Shown here in pieces: positions 50,089 through 61,365 of a stretch of 64,000 nt of DNA. Origin of the DNA: Metallyticus violacea (Eukaryota > Arthropoda > Insecta > Mantodea > Metallyticidae); the NCBI GenBank assembly GCA_030762175.1, contig CM060831.1, forward strand, positions 30,928,001 to 30,992,000, written 5' to 3'. How positions within the stretch are numbered: position 1 is the first letter of the stretch; the number at the start of each line of letters is the position of its first letter. Both the position numbers and the translations under genes were made by a program. The notes beneath the pieces were generated by a model that was not told the DNA's origin, did not search any database, and was given only the letters and a program-made list of their open reading frames with translations.

Positions 50089-52149
50089 TAAAAATTACTG
50101 GGAGTGTGACCGTTTGTAACTACGCCCCCGATGGAAGGATGGAGATGGGAGGAAGGGATGATGGTAGAGACACACCGCATGGCTAGGATTCATGGACGTA
50201 AATCAGAGCATTCACTTGCACTAATAAGAGTGTGTGTATAAGTCGAGAGGAGGGGAGGAAAACAAACAGCAGAACAGTTCAGTGAAGTACTGCTGGGAGT
50301 TGACAACGAAACTATTAATATTCTACGCAATGAGAACGGACCGAATTTTAAGTATTTGAGCAGATGATGCATATGCAGTGCGTAATGTTTCACTTGGCAG
50401 ATAAAGTCTTCTCTCTCGCTAGCCATCTCTGCAGCTCCCAGCAGTAACGTTCGCAATGAGTGTAAGACGTGCACTCCTATTTTTAATCCTGCACGGGAAG
50501 AAAAGCATTGCTTCCAACTTTGAAGATGAAAAATCACATTGTTTGGTTTGTGGTACAATTATATAAGTTTGTGTTTGTAATAAGTTGAAATGTAACTTAG
50601 CAACACATGTACGTCACTGATATTGCACGCACATATGGGTGGGGAATCAGGTAACAAACTGAGGTCGCTCACACTAATCCATCAGTTATCTAGGTCTGAC
50701 GTAGATGGTGTCCTTAACATTCTTTCCAAATAGAACACCCCAACGCCGGCGCAGCCCCCTCCCCCACAAGGAGTTCGAGCCTCTCAGAAGGGTCGTTTCC
50801 ATACTAGACACCGGGGTAGAATTCCAAAGAGCAAGCACCATGCACAGCGCTAGCCTACCTCGAATATTACTTTCGTCCCTGCAACAGACCCAACAGAATG
50901 AAATGGGGAAAGCAGAAAATTGTGTAAAAAATTATCCATCCTGCCATTCGCCCAAATGCCCAAGAGAAACCATTAAAAAAATACCAACATTATGGTGGCC
51001 CTCCTGTTGTTGACCGTAACCATTCAAACGAAAATCTCAAGCGTTACTACCACTCCACTCATCAAAAATACCTTGCTGTGAAATGATGATATCTTCCCGG
51101 AGAACTGGAAGTAGAAATAGTAATCCAGAAGATTTTTGGGTGGTCATACAGAGGTGGTCTCCAGTACCAACGGCCTTTCCAAAGTAATTTCACGTATCCA
51201 CCGTGTTCCAAAGCGAGAGAAATCCTAGTTAATAATAGCACAATAAAGCAAAAAAAAAAATTTTTTTTCATTTAATCTCAGCCTTACTCCCTCAATACAT
51301 ACAGCAGATCTTTGAGTGTGGTTACATCAGAACCTGATGTTGTTATTTCTGAGATTATGTTTAAAGCTAAGAACTTGATAAGTACATAAAAGTAGTACTT
51401 ATACAAATTTGGGTAACAAAGTGATACAAAACACGTGGCGGGTATTTTTAGCATAACTTACACACAGGGAATTTATAAAAAAATAATTCCTTATAAAAAC
51501 AAACTATAAAACAACATTTTTAGGAATGAAATACTCTTTTCACCCCTTAGTTCGCAACTTAAAGGTGATATTCATAAGCTATTAAATGAATCAAGATGCT
51601 TATGTTTTTTTAAAGGCGTTCCGTTACTTTGAAATAAATTCATATTTTCCGTGTTTTAATAATAATCCCTTTCAAATATATTCTATCTAAATTAAAGCAT
51701 TCAGAACGCATAGAAGACATGATGGGTCGTTCAGTCTTTTGGTTCTTAAAAACACTTGAGATTATTCGGTTATAAGTACTGTTCATCTGCTCAATTATTG
51801 ATAAAACTGTACAGGTGCGGCACTATCCCTCTGAAACAAAAGCTTTTCTATTCTGGTTGAAAAAGAAGTCAGTTTCCTTATAGTTTATGCATCAGAGATT
51901 TGCTGTAAATGTGTGATCATTAAGAAAAACGAACGAACCACTTAAAGCGTGTTCCACTCCATACTTTCAGCAAGTTTTATATGAATCTATGATGATTATG
52001 ATCAACACAATATCGGAAAATTTGCATTGTTTACACAGCACAATGTTTGTAAGTTTTTTCATCAGGCGCTAGCAAACCAATAAACTCCCACAACATTTTT
52101 CTCAATGAAAAGAAAATTTCGACATTTTTAAACCTGCAGTAATAATAAA
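50089..52149. other. gene-free stretch
   Basis: No supported gene. Frames at 50190-50558 (minus) and 50705-51013 (plus, 102 residues, cysteine-rich end) are unrecognised; the latter lies in a GC-richer patch. Confidence 0.45.
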
Positions 52150-52462
52150 ATTTGACGAGGAGATGCACTCGATATACTATCTATGGCCTATCTTCCCATC
52201 GATTGCGTGAAGTACTAACGATTGCAGCATATATCCTTTCGATGTTTTCAGGTGTTCTTACAGTTTTCTCATTTCGTTCAGGTTTATTACCTGTCGCAGA
52301 AGCCGTGTTTCTAATATATCTTACCCAGTTCCGTACTAAGTTGGAAATCTGGAATCCTGCTGTGTCTTTCAATATTGAAGTTCGTGCGAAATGCGTGTTC
52401 CTGCTACAGTTGCCACTTTTAAAACAACTTACTACAGTACATTTGGCAGACCATTGATTCAT
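52150..52462 (-). pseudogene. DUF4817-type transposase N-terminal fragment
   Basis: The minus-strand frame (52181-52462) reads QWSAKCTVVSCFKSGNCSRN near its start, then SNLVRNWVRYIRNTASATGN, then KTVRTPENIERIYAAI. This is the order seen in the DUF4817 helix-turn-helix heads of arthropod transposases (an opening helix, a W-V-x-x-F-R-x-TGS-like helix, and the linker RTVRTPENIERVR before the second DNA-binding helix). It breaks right after the linker. No catalytic half follows. This frame, not the overlapping plus-strand frame at 52152-52457, is the meaningful one. Confidence 0.78.
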
Positions 52463-52570
52463 GTTTGTTTTTCAGTGACTGTCTGCATAGGTATAATATG
52501 AATCAGCTTATTATGTGCTGGAGAATTTATTCAGAATTTTTCTGATCAATTGCATCTTTTCAGGACTGCA

Positions 52571-52604
52571 ATTTATGATATTGAGCAATTTATGATATTG
52601 AGCA
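52571..52604. repeat. two exact 17-bp tandem copies
   Basis: ATTTATGATATTGAGCA occurs twice back to back. Confidence 0.95.
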
Positions 52605-54185
52605 AAACTTGAATCTGTTGGTTCAGCGGAGAAAAAACGCAAGCGAAAACATGCATTTTTAACAGCGTAGAAACCAGATGAAATTGGAGCGCATCTTTCA
52701 CCGACAAAATCGTTTCCGAAATTAGCAAAATAAGTAAATGTTTCCGAATGTTAAGCAAAGCAGCAGCAATGAAATCAGATATATTACAGAGGCCGAAAGG
52801 AATTGGAGTTTTCGAACGCCGCTGTCTGTAGCACACTTAGCAACCGAAACGTAAAAATATCGCGTGAGCGGACAAGTTTTCCAAATAAAACATATATCAT
52901 TACGTTCACCAAGTGGTATGGCCTTAGCATTACAGAAAAAGAAAGAAAATGAAAGGAAAATAATGAACGAAATGTCTCATCTAAACGATCAGATGTAGAT
53001 TTATTATTTTCTTTCTTTTTTCGATGATTTCTTTTCATATAAACTTGTGTTGGGATGAGCACTTTTATTTCAATACAGAATAGAAGAAAAGATACAGACA
53101 GTCACACCCGCAACAATTGACAGCTAACAATTTAAAAGATGGGGAGTGATTGGCTATTGATTTAGGATCAATGCAAATCCTAATAATTGCATTGATAAAG
53201 GGTAACTATTATCAATGCAATGACAGCCGCCGTGATCCTTTGGTCAGCGTGTCTGCTTGCAAATCCGAAGGTTAAGTATTTAAATTCCGTAAAGTTTTTT
53301 CGACGTTTTCCTTACCCTGAAAAGGAAATAGAAGGTAAATTTAAGCATTGTGAACTCTGGACTCAATTACGTACTCATTTCATAAAACTTTCATTTGTCA
53401 TTTCTTTGTACCTTTGCTGTTATGAGGATCTGTAAATAAATATATTCAATGAGTTCAAAACGTAACACTTAGCTTTAGAAATGATGCAATAAACATTTTT
53501 CCGAAATCCTTTTCTTTATTAATATTTTTAATTATTTATTATGGTACTACTAAAGAAAAGGTTCACACTATTTTAAAGAATAAAAAATTAATGAATAAAA
53601 ATAAACAATAATAACACATACATTATTTTAAATACTTTCCTTAGTATGGAAAAAATAATTAAAGTGGATTATAAAATGTTATTATATGTAGTAGGTTTGG
53701 GAAAGAAATATATTATTTTAATTTAAGATAATAATGAAAGTCTTAGGAAAATGTTTTCCCTTTGGAAAAATAGCAATTTAATACAGTTGCACAGAGAACT
53801 GTTGACTGTAAAGATTAAGCAAAAGACATAAAGAAGAATTTTAACGAGCTGGAAAGGACAGCGCTCTGTCAAAGAAGGAAGAAGATGGTTAGATACACTG
53901 TGCAGGTCACGCACACTTTATTTGAGGTTACTTCCTAAGACATCTCTAGGGAAATTTACTGCAGATAAGCCAAAACTCATTCTTCATAACGTTTATAATT
54001 TCACGGAGCAGTGAGCTGACCAATTAACTAGAGGGCGTCGGCGTAATATTCACAGAACATTAGGCTGGATGATTTATACTTTGAGTGCCATTATTTCAAA
54101 ATGTGAGTAGGACTGTATCTTTATTTACAGTTTGCAATTTTTATCTTACACGTATGACCGATTCGTTTATCAGTACGATAACCAC
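52605..54185. other. gene-free stretch
   Basis: No supported gene. Frames at 52573-53062 (minus), 53220-53435 (plus) and 53723-53914 (minus) are unrecognised. Confidence 0.5.
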
Positions 54186-54395
54186 GCGGGTTGGCTCAGG
54201 CTTTAACGCTTGAGACTCGCATTCGGGAGGTCTCGGTTCTATTCCCGCTTGGCCGGCCATCCTGGCCATAGTTTATCCTGGTCACTTTGGCGAATGCTGG
54301 GATGGATATTTACATTCCGCGAAATTTCCGCTCCTAAATTTCATATAATTTCATTCCGTTGTTTCTGCAACAGGGTCGAAAGTGCCAAAGTAAGG
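54186..54395 (+). mobile_element. tRNA-headed SINE (family C)
   Basis: The head reads GCGGGTTGGCTCAGGC with the A box, then CTCGCATTCGGGAGGTCTCG and a B box GGTTCTATTCCCGC. The body begins GGCCGGCCATCCTGGCCATA and continues through TGCTGGGATGG. The 3' end is not sharply defined. A short truncated relative is at 5353-5412. Confidence 0.72.
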
Positions 54396-54979
54396 TGAGC
54401 TGGTGCGGTGTGTGATGGTGGCTTGGGCTCTGGAATAGAAGCGAACCTTCTGAAGGACTCGAACAACTCGGGAGGGAGCTTCAATGGCTTCGGAGTATTC
54501 TATGTGGAAACATGTTAGCAACCCCACTTGCGTCCTCGAAGTCACCTTCCTGTATCTCGCTCACCTCATCCCTTTCTCAGCTGTGGGCTGTGCACAAAGG
54601 ATCAACTGTAAGAAGACCCAGGCACTGAAACTGTCCTCCTCCACCCAATACCATCCATTCATCAATACAATACTTTCCTACTTCATGGTCATCTGGATTA
54701 CTGCGTCTAGAACGAAAATTTCTGCACAGCAGATCAACAACGTTCTGGGACACATTCTACCAAAAGTGTGTTTGACAACATTTGTAGAAAAGTAGGCAGC
54801 AAATTCATTGTTGTTTACTGCGCTGGAAGTAAAATTTGCGATACCTATGTGTATTCTTCCAAAATGGAAATAGGAGAGTATATAGAAAAGCATAGGAGGT
54901 AGTTCTCTTTCTTTCTTTGAGTGCTGAGAGTATAGGAAAATGAGAAATTCATCGTCACGTGTCTTTTGTGTACACGAAA
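54396..54979. other. gene-free stretch
   Basis: A GC-richer patch. The 103-residue plus frame at 54484-54795 has a hydrophobic segment but no recognisable domain. Not called a gene. Confidence 0.4.
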
Positions 54980-55545
54980 AAAATCAAGTTTTGGTGGGGA
55001 TTAGTCACATCGTTAACAAAGATCACCTCCAGTACGGAAAAATATGAACGCAGTATGTTCAATATCAACTGAGCGAGGAACAAAAGACTCACAAAATGGC
55101 TGTTCTCTGGGCCACCTGCAGCAGTGCCCATGAGGAAGAGTATGCGTATTGTCACTGGCGCCCCCGTTTTGAACTCGAAAGCAAACGGCAAAGCCAAGAG
55201 TGGAAACACGCCGAAGAAGTCCAAAATCATACATACACATTGCAAATGAAATCATGACGAGTTCTACTGCTACTGCTGTTGCATGTTGATACTCTCGATC
55301 ATGGTCTACAATCAATGCAAAGTGCACAATGAGGCGCGCCATAAGGCGAAATGCCCTGAAATGCTAGCGAAAGGCATTATCCTTCTCGATGATAAAGACC
55401 GCTCGCACACGTTTCAGAGATTTGGTTGGAAAACACTTCCAACATTCTCCATTAAGCCCAATTTTTTTTTCCATGCTATTTCAAATTTTTGGCTACCAAG
55501 AGATTCGTGGTCATCGGTTTTGAAACAGACGAGAATTTGTGTGAC
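54980..55545 (+). pseudogene. mariner transposase catalytic-half pseudogene
   Basis: Plus-strand frames read IVTG near 55135 where the first catalytic motif GDET should follow but does not. They continue with RFELESKRQSQEWKHAEEVQ near 55165-55225 (normally EPESKRQSMEWKH). RHKAKCPEMLAKGIILLDDK leads into the second motif, where HDN has become DDK with the Asp retained, followed by DRSHT and FGWKTLP. The third motif (normally SPDLAPSDFHLF) is replaced by a T-run region reading PNFFFHAI, with the Asp lost. The DNA-binding half is not seen. The minus frames at 54955-55342 are shadows. Confidence 0.8.
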
Positions 55546-55684
55546 TCGGTAATGTGAATGCTTCATTGATTGTCTCCCAGTGGGTTATATGTACTCGTAT
55601 TAAGAGTAGTGGCTTATAGAGATTAATTTTGAGGTATTAAATGTACAACGGTACTTACAGAGTAGCTGAAATTACCAGGTCTTT

Positions 55685-55771
55685 ACTTTGAATATCTTAA
55701 ACACCCAACCTACTCAGGTGCTTTGATTACTTTGAATATCTTAAACACCCAACCTACTCAGGTGCTTTGAC
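55685..55771. repeat. 44-bp perfect tandem duplication
   Basis: The unit beginning TACTTTGAATATCTTAAACA and ending GGTGCTTTGAT occurs at 55685-55728 and again at 55729-55771 without any difference in the shared 43 bp. Confidence 0.98.
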
Positions 55772-57242
55772 TCCTTAAGACTATGACCTCTTTCCTAACT
55801 TCAAGAAATCTCTTAAGAGAAGAAACTTTTCAAGCACTAAAATGAGGTAGCTATGTACTCACTCGTATGCACAACCAAAATTTTCATATGGTTAGTTTGG
55901 AAAAGTCGGAACGAAGAAGTTGTAACTGGTAGAGATCATACAATCTTCAATTCTGCAGCCTGTTGTTTTATTTATAAAGTCAAATAATTATCAGTCTCTC
56001 TCCCCCCGTACTTCGTTTGATCGTTTGTTCTGGTACATATAAGCAAAGAAATCCAGGGCCCTGTCTTTTAAACTGCATTTGTTTGCTTCTGTTTCCTACT
56101 TTCTTACTCGGAGGTCTATGCTACTAGAAAATGTTCGGTTCACCGAAGAAAGTAATTTCCGGTGATTGACAGAGAACCCCGAACAGAAAAATTTCCAAGT
56201 TATTCGCTTCCTTTGCTTCCTGTTGGGACGAAAAGGGTTATAGGTATATTGTAATCCAGGATTTGCGATTTTATTTTGAAAGTATATCAGTTTAAGTGGT
56301 GTACATTCTTCAAAAATAATTTTTTGCTGCCTTTTAAAAATAATGTGTTTATGATTTATCGAAGGTCTTTAATGAAAAACTCTGATATTGTTATTATTAT
56401 TTTATTATGACGAGTACTAATAGTATCGTGCTAATATTGAATTGAACTCAACAAAGCAAACCGAGAAGAGGAAGCAGCTGTACTTCCATACTATGTTTCA
56501 ACAATTGGAACCACCTCATCAAGAAGCAGTAAGTGGTTTTGGGAGTGAAAAAGCTCCCAAAGCACACTATCATACTGAGCAACTTACGATGCATAATTTT
56601 CTGCCCTGACCATGTTAGGTAAGTGAAAATAGATAACAGTCTTGTAGGTAACTCTTTTCTTGTCTTCTGCTAAGCCAGTTATTAGGTATCGCATGCTTTG
56701 TAGTAACGCTACTGGCCAATTGTTGAGTTTACAGAAAAAGGAATATCAGCCTTGAATTTAAAAGTAAGCAAGTGGCTTATAATAGATTTTAGAGCTATTT
56801 CATTACCCGAGGGTTTTACACAATAGATTGAGCCTGCCATTCCATCATCATCTTCCTCCAAAATTGCCAATTTGTAAACGTTACATTGTTAAAATAGCAA
56901 AGGATTGCATGTCTTATATTGACTCTTTTATAGATTAACAAATGTTAATAAATATTAAAAGCTAAACTAAGGGGATGATTTGCGAAGAATATAAAGGAGG
57001 ATGAAAACAACGTTTGAGCTACGGTCAATACGACTTGCTATTTTTTGACTGTGTTCAAAACTATTAGCATAAACATGTTTTCGTATTTAAAATTGCGATA
57101 GTATTTAATAGAGGAGCAAATCCTAATTTTTCTTTAATATGAACCTTAAAAGGTTCTTCAATCCGGACAAAAATATAATCCGGATAAATCTGAGAATACT
57201 TATACTTGTGCAAATGAAACCCTGTGGAGAGCTGAGTAGAAC
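55772..57242. other. gene-free stretch
   Basis: No supported gene or element was seen. Confidence 0.5.
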
Positions 57243-57348
57243 TACAGAGTGGGTGAGAAGTAACTCCCTATTGTAATATGCATATAACGTTTGTATATAT
57301 TATTATTTTTTATTTGACGTATACATGGTTTATTTACAATGATAAATG

Positions 57349-57645
57349 TTTTTTTTTATTGATTTATTTATGGACGCTCTTTAACAGCTCAGGTCATCAG
57401 CGTCCCATTCAACTGAGGGCGTGAAACGGCCGACAAATTTTGCTCAGAGGCCTCTCTTTCAGGCTTGAGGTTCTTTTTCGTGCCGTAAATGTACGACACG
57501 GGACCCACGGCTTTACTTCCCTTCCGAAGGAAGCCATACTTAGGATTTTTACGCCCGAAAAAATTCATCGCTCCTGGCCGGATTCGAACCCGCGATCTTG
57601 GATTTAGAAGGCAAGTATGGTAACCACTACACCACCAGGACCGAC
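57349..57645 (-). mobile_element. tRNA-headed SINE (family A), nested copy
   Basis: Full-length minus-strand copy: head TGGTGTAGTGGTTACCATAC and a B box region GGGTTCGAATCC, body in family order, ending in a T-run (A tail on the element strand). Target duplications ATGATAAATG (57339-57348) and ATGATAAAATG (57646-57656) are easily seen. It is the least decayed copy of the family here, with that of 3999-4290. Since it sits inside the transposon at 57243-58072, it inserted after that element did. Confidence 0.93.
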
Positions 57646-57654
57646 ATGATAAAA

Positions 57655-57930
57655 TGTGATAACATTAATGACCTCATGCAAGATGGTGCCCCTATTCATT
57701 TTGCGCTCAACGTTCATGACTGGCTTGACCAATATTTTCCATGACGTTGCCGTAGTCCGCATGAATAGTCAGTACAAAGTCCCGACCTTACTCCAGGTGT
57801 ACCACACAAACCCAAAAATTTGAATGAAATGTAGGATCGCATTCGCCATGTCTTCACACACATTCCACAGGAATACCTGCTCAAGTCAGTCGAAAATATC
57901 TCCCATTGATTACACTGGTGCAAAATGCAG
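57655..57930 (+). pseudogene. DUF4817/DDE-type transposase C-terminal remnant
   Basis: The plus strand reads LMQDGAPIHFALNVHDWLDQ near 57677-57735, the second catalytic motif with its Asp kept. SPDLTPGVPHKPKNLNEM follows near 57780-57830, then DRIRHVFTHIPQEYLLKSVE near 57836-57895. In intact relatives SPDLTP is followed by DFFLWG and about ten more residues before the PKNL segment. That piece is missing here, so the third catalytic residue has been removed by deletion. The remaining C-terminal half is otherwise readable, which makes it one of the better preserved coding traces of the window. The minus frame at 57714-57923 is a shadow. Confidence 0.85.
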
Positions 57931-58084
57931 GTGCATATATGGAGTTAAGTTTCACTGCATATAATTTCTTCCACATTAAGTTTCACGACCAAACTTGTTT
58001 CACTAAAATAGAGCAATTATTAAGAAAGTTATAAGCAGATTACATAGGGAGTTACTTCTCACTCATTCTGTACATTCGAATGAG

Positions 58085-58107
58085 ACACACACACACACAC
58101 ACACACA
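58085..58107. repeat. (AC)n microsatellite
   Basis: Uninterrupted tract of about 11 units, directly outside the transposon's right flank. Confidence 0.95.
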
Positions 58108-60069
58108 GATTTGTGTTTTCGGATGCCTCTCTCATTCCTAGTGTTTAATATGCGTATGACTTTCACTTCGTTCTTATGTGCACATTGCTGTTCTTATCTT
58201 TATTATTAAGTGGTCTTTAGAATAGAGAATGTTGGTACAGAGCTTTCTATCCCCACAAAATAGCCAGCCTCAAATTCCTGCCACAAATGATCTCTTTTTT
58301 AATAATACCATCATTCATGAGAGAATTCACTCACGTATTCGTCATATTCGCTAATAAAGCCCCGTGTCTCTTTTATTAAACAATATACATACAGCTTTTT
58401 TTCCCCACTCTTCCACTGCCAGGCTCGCTATACCTTTACAAAAAACCCTTTCCATTTCCGCAAGGGTAACTTTTTTAATTATTAGTCATTAAAATACTTC
58501 AATAAAAAAAGTCTATCCTCCCCTGTCTATATAATCTGGCTTTTTAACAGTAATATTTTCCCTCTAGAAAAAGTATGTGACAAAACACCATTCTTTTCTC
58601 TCACATTTGGCCTATAATAACATTTTCACTGGCCAAATAGACGCTCACAGTAGTTTTCATTTATTAATACATTAAAGTACCCAAGGAGTGTTAAATGACA
58701 TCTTATAGTTGCATAACCGTAGTACCCAAAAGTTTTTGAAGTTTTAGCAACGTGTTTTAAAGATGTTCCGTGTTCTTTAGAGCAAATCTAAACCGAAAGC
58801 CTGGTAATTATGCAGGAATCTTGTCATGGGCAAGCTTTATCAAAATGTATCTTCAAATAGCACAAACCGAAGCCAAGGCCAAAAAGGTGAAGTTAAAGTA
58901 AATTCCGGAAAAATAATGCATTTTAACTTTTTAATGACTTTTCACTTATGTGACGTCATTTTAAAATCGACCAATGAAAAGAAAAACAAAATTTTGAATT
59001 TTGACCAATCATAGCATGATATCGCAGTGAAACTATCGAAAAATTTTATCAAAGTCGTTTTATCACGTGACTGCATTTGTCTTGTGGTCAGAGTAGCCAA
59101 CTCTATACCTCCACTATATAATTCCTCAGCACGCATCACAGACTATTTTTCTGTGTTTTCAGCAATTGTAAATTTAACTAACTTAAGAAGTGTATTCGTT
59201 CAAGTCATTGTTTTTGCGTATTCAGCCAAACAGTATAAAATCATTTTGTGAATTATATAGTAAACTCTACCTAAGCAACCATAAATGTTAATAAACACAT
59301 TGTTCGGAATGGTAAAATGTTTTCTTTGTTTTGTTTTTCTCAGTTGGTATTAAAAATCAAACGGTAGCAACTGTAATAGTCGACTTTCATAAATTTCATT
59401 CATACGGTTTCTGAATAGGTAAATATTCAAAAGTATAACATTTTATACAATTGTTAATAATCCGTACGCGAATTTCAAATATATGTCCTTTTAATCTTAT
59501 TCTATTCATGAAATAGTCCCAAATCCGTATTTGGCTACTCTCTATTGGCATTACTAACGATCGACATTCGTTTGTTGCTAAATGGCTTGAAAAGGTTAAG
59601 TATTCACAATAAAAATATACAATTATTACAATATTGTAAGCGTAGTTTACGGGAATTATATTTTAATTCTTATTTTATATGTGAAATATTCCTAATAAAT
59701 ACCTCTCGAGGGTCTGAGCTCAGTACGTTTGTGAATTTATGAGCAATCTCAGACTCTCGTGTTATATTATTTGTGATAAAACTTTTTTATAATTATTAGC
59801 TAGGCGCAGTACTACAACAACGTAAAATCCTCACTGAAGAGAGACTATATTTTGCCTACAGTCTACAAATTCTGCATCATTCATCACATAAGACAATCTG
59901 TTGAAGCTATGGCACAATCACCCCTATTTACTAGATCTATCAACCTGCAGTTTCTACCTTTTGCTTAATGTAAAAATGGAGCCACTGTCACTAACAACGA
60001 AATTATAATGACGCCATGAAAGTTTGGAGAATGAAACAAATAACATTTCAAAAATTGCGATCTGCTCAT
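58108..60069. other. gene-free AT-rich stretch
   Basis: No supported gene. Frames at 58826-59251 and 59545-59742 are unrecognised. Confidence 0.5.
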
Positions 60070-60500
60070 TGCATTTTTTAAAAATATTCTCCATTACATT
60101 CTGTATAACGTTTTACCCGTTCAAACCATTTTGTTGAACGCCATGCTTTGTTTGATAGGTTGCTATACATTCTTAGTAAGCAGTCGCTGCTGCTTCATTT
60201 GAATCAAATCGTTTACCGTGAATTATTTCCTTTATTTTGGGAAATAGAGAAATGGCTCATGGGACCCTATCTGGACTGTAGGGAGGCCGTCGCAAACATT
60301 TGCCTACTAACTCCTGCAGGAATTGAGAGTTGTTTCCAATTTAGCGCTGGGCCGTGGACATATGTATTGTGGTGCTACAGAGTTCCACGCAGACCAGTCT
60401 TAAGACGGTTCATTTTCAGTATACTGAAGACTTTAGGCTGGCATTTTGTGATATATCATCTGGCAGCGACAGTTTTTTGTCCCTCGTGTGTAATTGTCTA
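60070..60500 (-). pseudogene. mariner transposase C-terminal pseudogene
   Basis: The minus strand reads LRRPPYSPDRVP, a stop, AISLFPKIK near 60300-60230, the mariner HPPYSPDLAPSDYHLFPKIK block with the catalytic Asp lost. It continues with GKRFDSNEAAATAY near 60215-60180 and, after frame changes, AFNKMV, ERVKRYTECNGEYF-like sequence near 60130-60080, the usual C-terminal KC-x-GEYF ending. Upstream, the region of the second catalytic motif reads TTIHMSTAQR in place of DNARPHTAQR. The 117-residue plus frame at 60148-60501 is a shadow of this relic. Confidence 0.78.
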
Positions 60501-61192
60501 ATGTGATCACTAGCCGAGAAGAAAGAACAGATCATCATGTCTGGAAAACAATATCGTGCACTTTGTAGACAATCTTCGAACGTCCATTATGCATGTCATC
60601 TTTGCAGTTTGAATCCTGCTTAAATTTAATCTATGTAGTTTGTTTTCCCAAAACATTTTTATTCTTTATTTCATTAAAAAGAATTAAATTGTTTAATCAT
60701 GAGCAATGTATGCGTTTAAAAAATTCTAGGGGGAAAAACTTCAGGATCGTTCCATATAAAATGAAAAAAATTAGATACGTTTTCTATCATATTGCCTTCA
60801 ATTTGGAAATATTTTTCCTGGATATATAATTAAAGTAACAACAATAATAAAATATTATTTCAATAAAATCACAAGATTCTCAGATATGATGGAAGTTATT
60901 TATTCAATATTAAAATTTTAAATAAATTATTTCTTATAATCTACAACAATCATTTTCTTAGATGGATCATGAAAATTAACATAAAAGTTGTACTTACCTT
61001 TATAAAGACATCAATATATAATAGTTTAACCGGAGTCCCATACCGGAACATGAGGTTTCAATTTCCAAAAACAATTTAGTTACGCTTATTTTTCTACAGA
61101 GAGCAGATGGAGTAAGCCGATCACCATCTGACAGGAAACTAAACTATTACTTGGATATGGCCGATAATTGTCCAAGGACTTCTTTTTTTCAG
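60501..61192. other. gene-free AT-rich stretch
   Basis: The plus frame at 60593-60829 is lysine- and phenylalanine-rich with no domain. On the minus strand AAAG|GTAAGT occurs near 61000, but there is no open frame before it. Confidence 0.5.
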
Positions 61193-61365
61193 GTAGGGAG
61201 TTATTATGCCTGCCGCAAATCTGCAACACGGAACTCACTGCTTTAAGTCCCCTCCCCGTGGACTTGCGCTCGAGATTTTCAGTTCCTCCCAGAGGACTCG
61301 AGATTTATACCAGTCGGCGATTTTGAAACCACGAACCTTGATTTCAGAGGAGAGCGAGGTCGGCC
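61193..61365 (-). mobile_element. divergent SINE sharing the family A core
   Basis: On the minus strand a degenerate tRNA-like head (CTGAAATCAAGGTTCGTGGT, then TTTCAAAATCGCC) is followed by a body different from family A up to AAAGCAGTGAGTTCCGTGTT GC, then AGATTTGCGGCA. That piece closely matches the family A core (AAAGCCGTGGATCCCGTGCC, GTAGATTTACGGCA). It may be a distant branch or another family sharing a core domain. Confidence 0.5.

Larger units (their letters stand above)
57243..58072 (+). mobile_element. TA-flanked DNA transposon carrying a nested SINE
   Basis: The left end reads CAGAGTGGGTGAGAAGTAAC then TCCCTATTGTAAT. The right end is the inverted copy (CAGAATGAGTGAGAAGTAAC then TCCCTATGTAAT), with about two substitutions and one gap over 33 bp. 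TA flanks both ends (57243-57244, 58071-58072). Without the SINE inserted at 57349-57645 and its duplicated target, the element is about 525 bp. It holds a short transposase remnant of the DUF4817/DDE type, so it is an internally deleted derivative. Confidence 0.88.

Noticed and set aside
52152..52457. 101-residue plus-strand frame with hydrophobic segments
   Set aside because: The minus strand carries the recognisable DUF4817-type head, so the plus frame is a shadow.
60148..60501. 117-residue plus-strand frame
   Set aside because: The minus strand of the same bases reads as a mariner C-terminus, which explains the composition.
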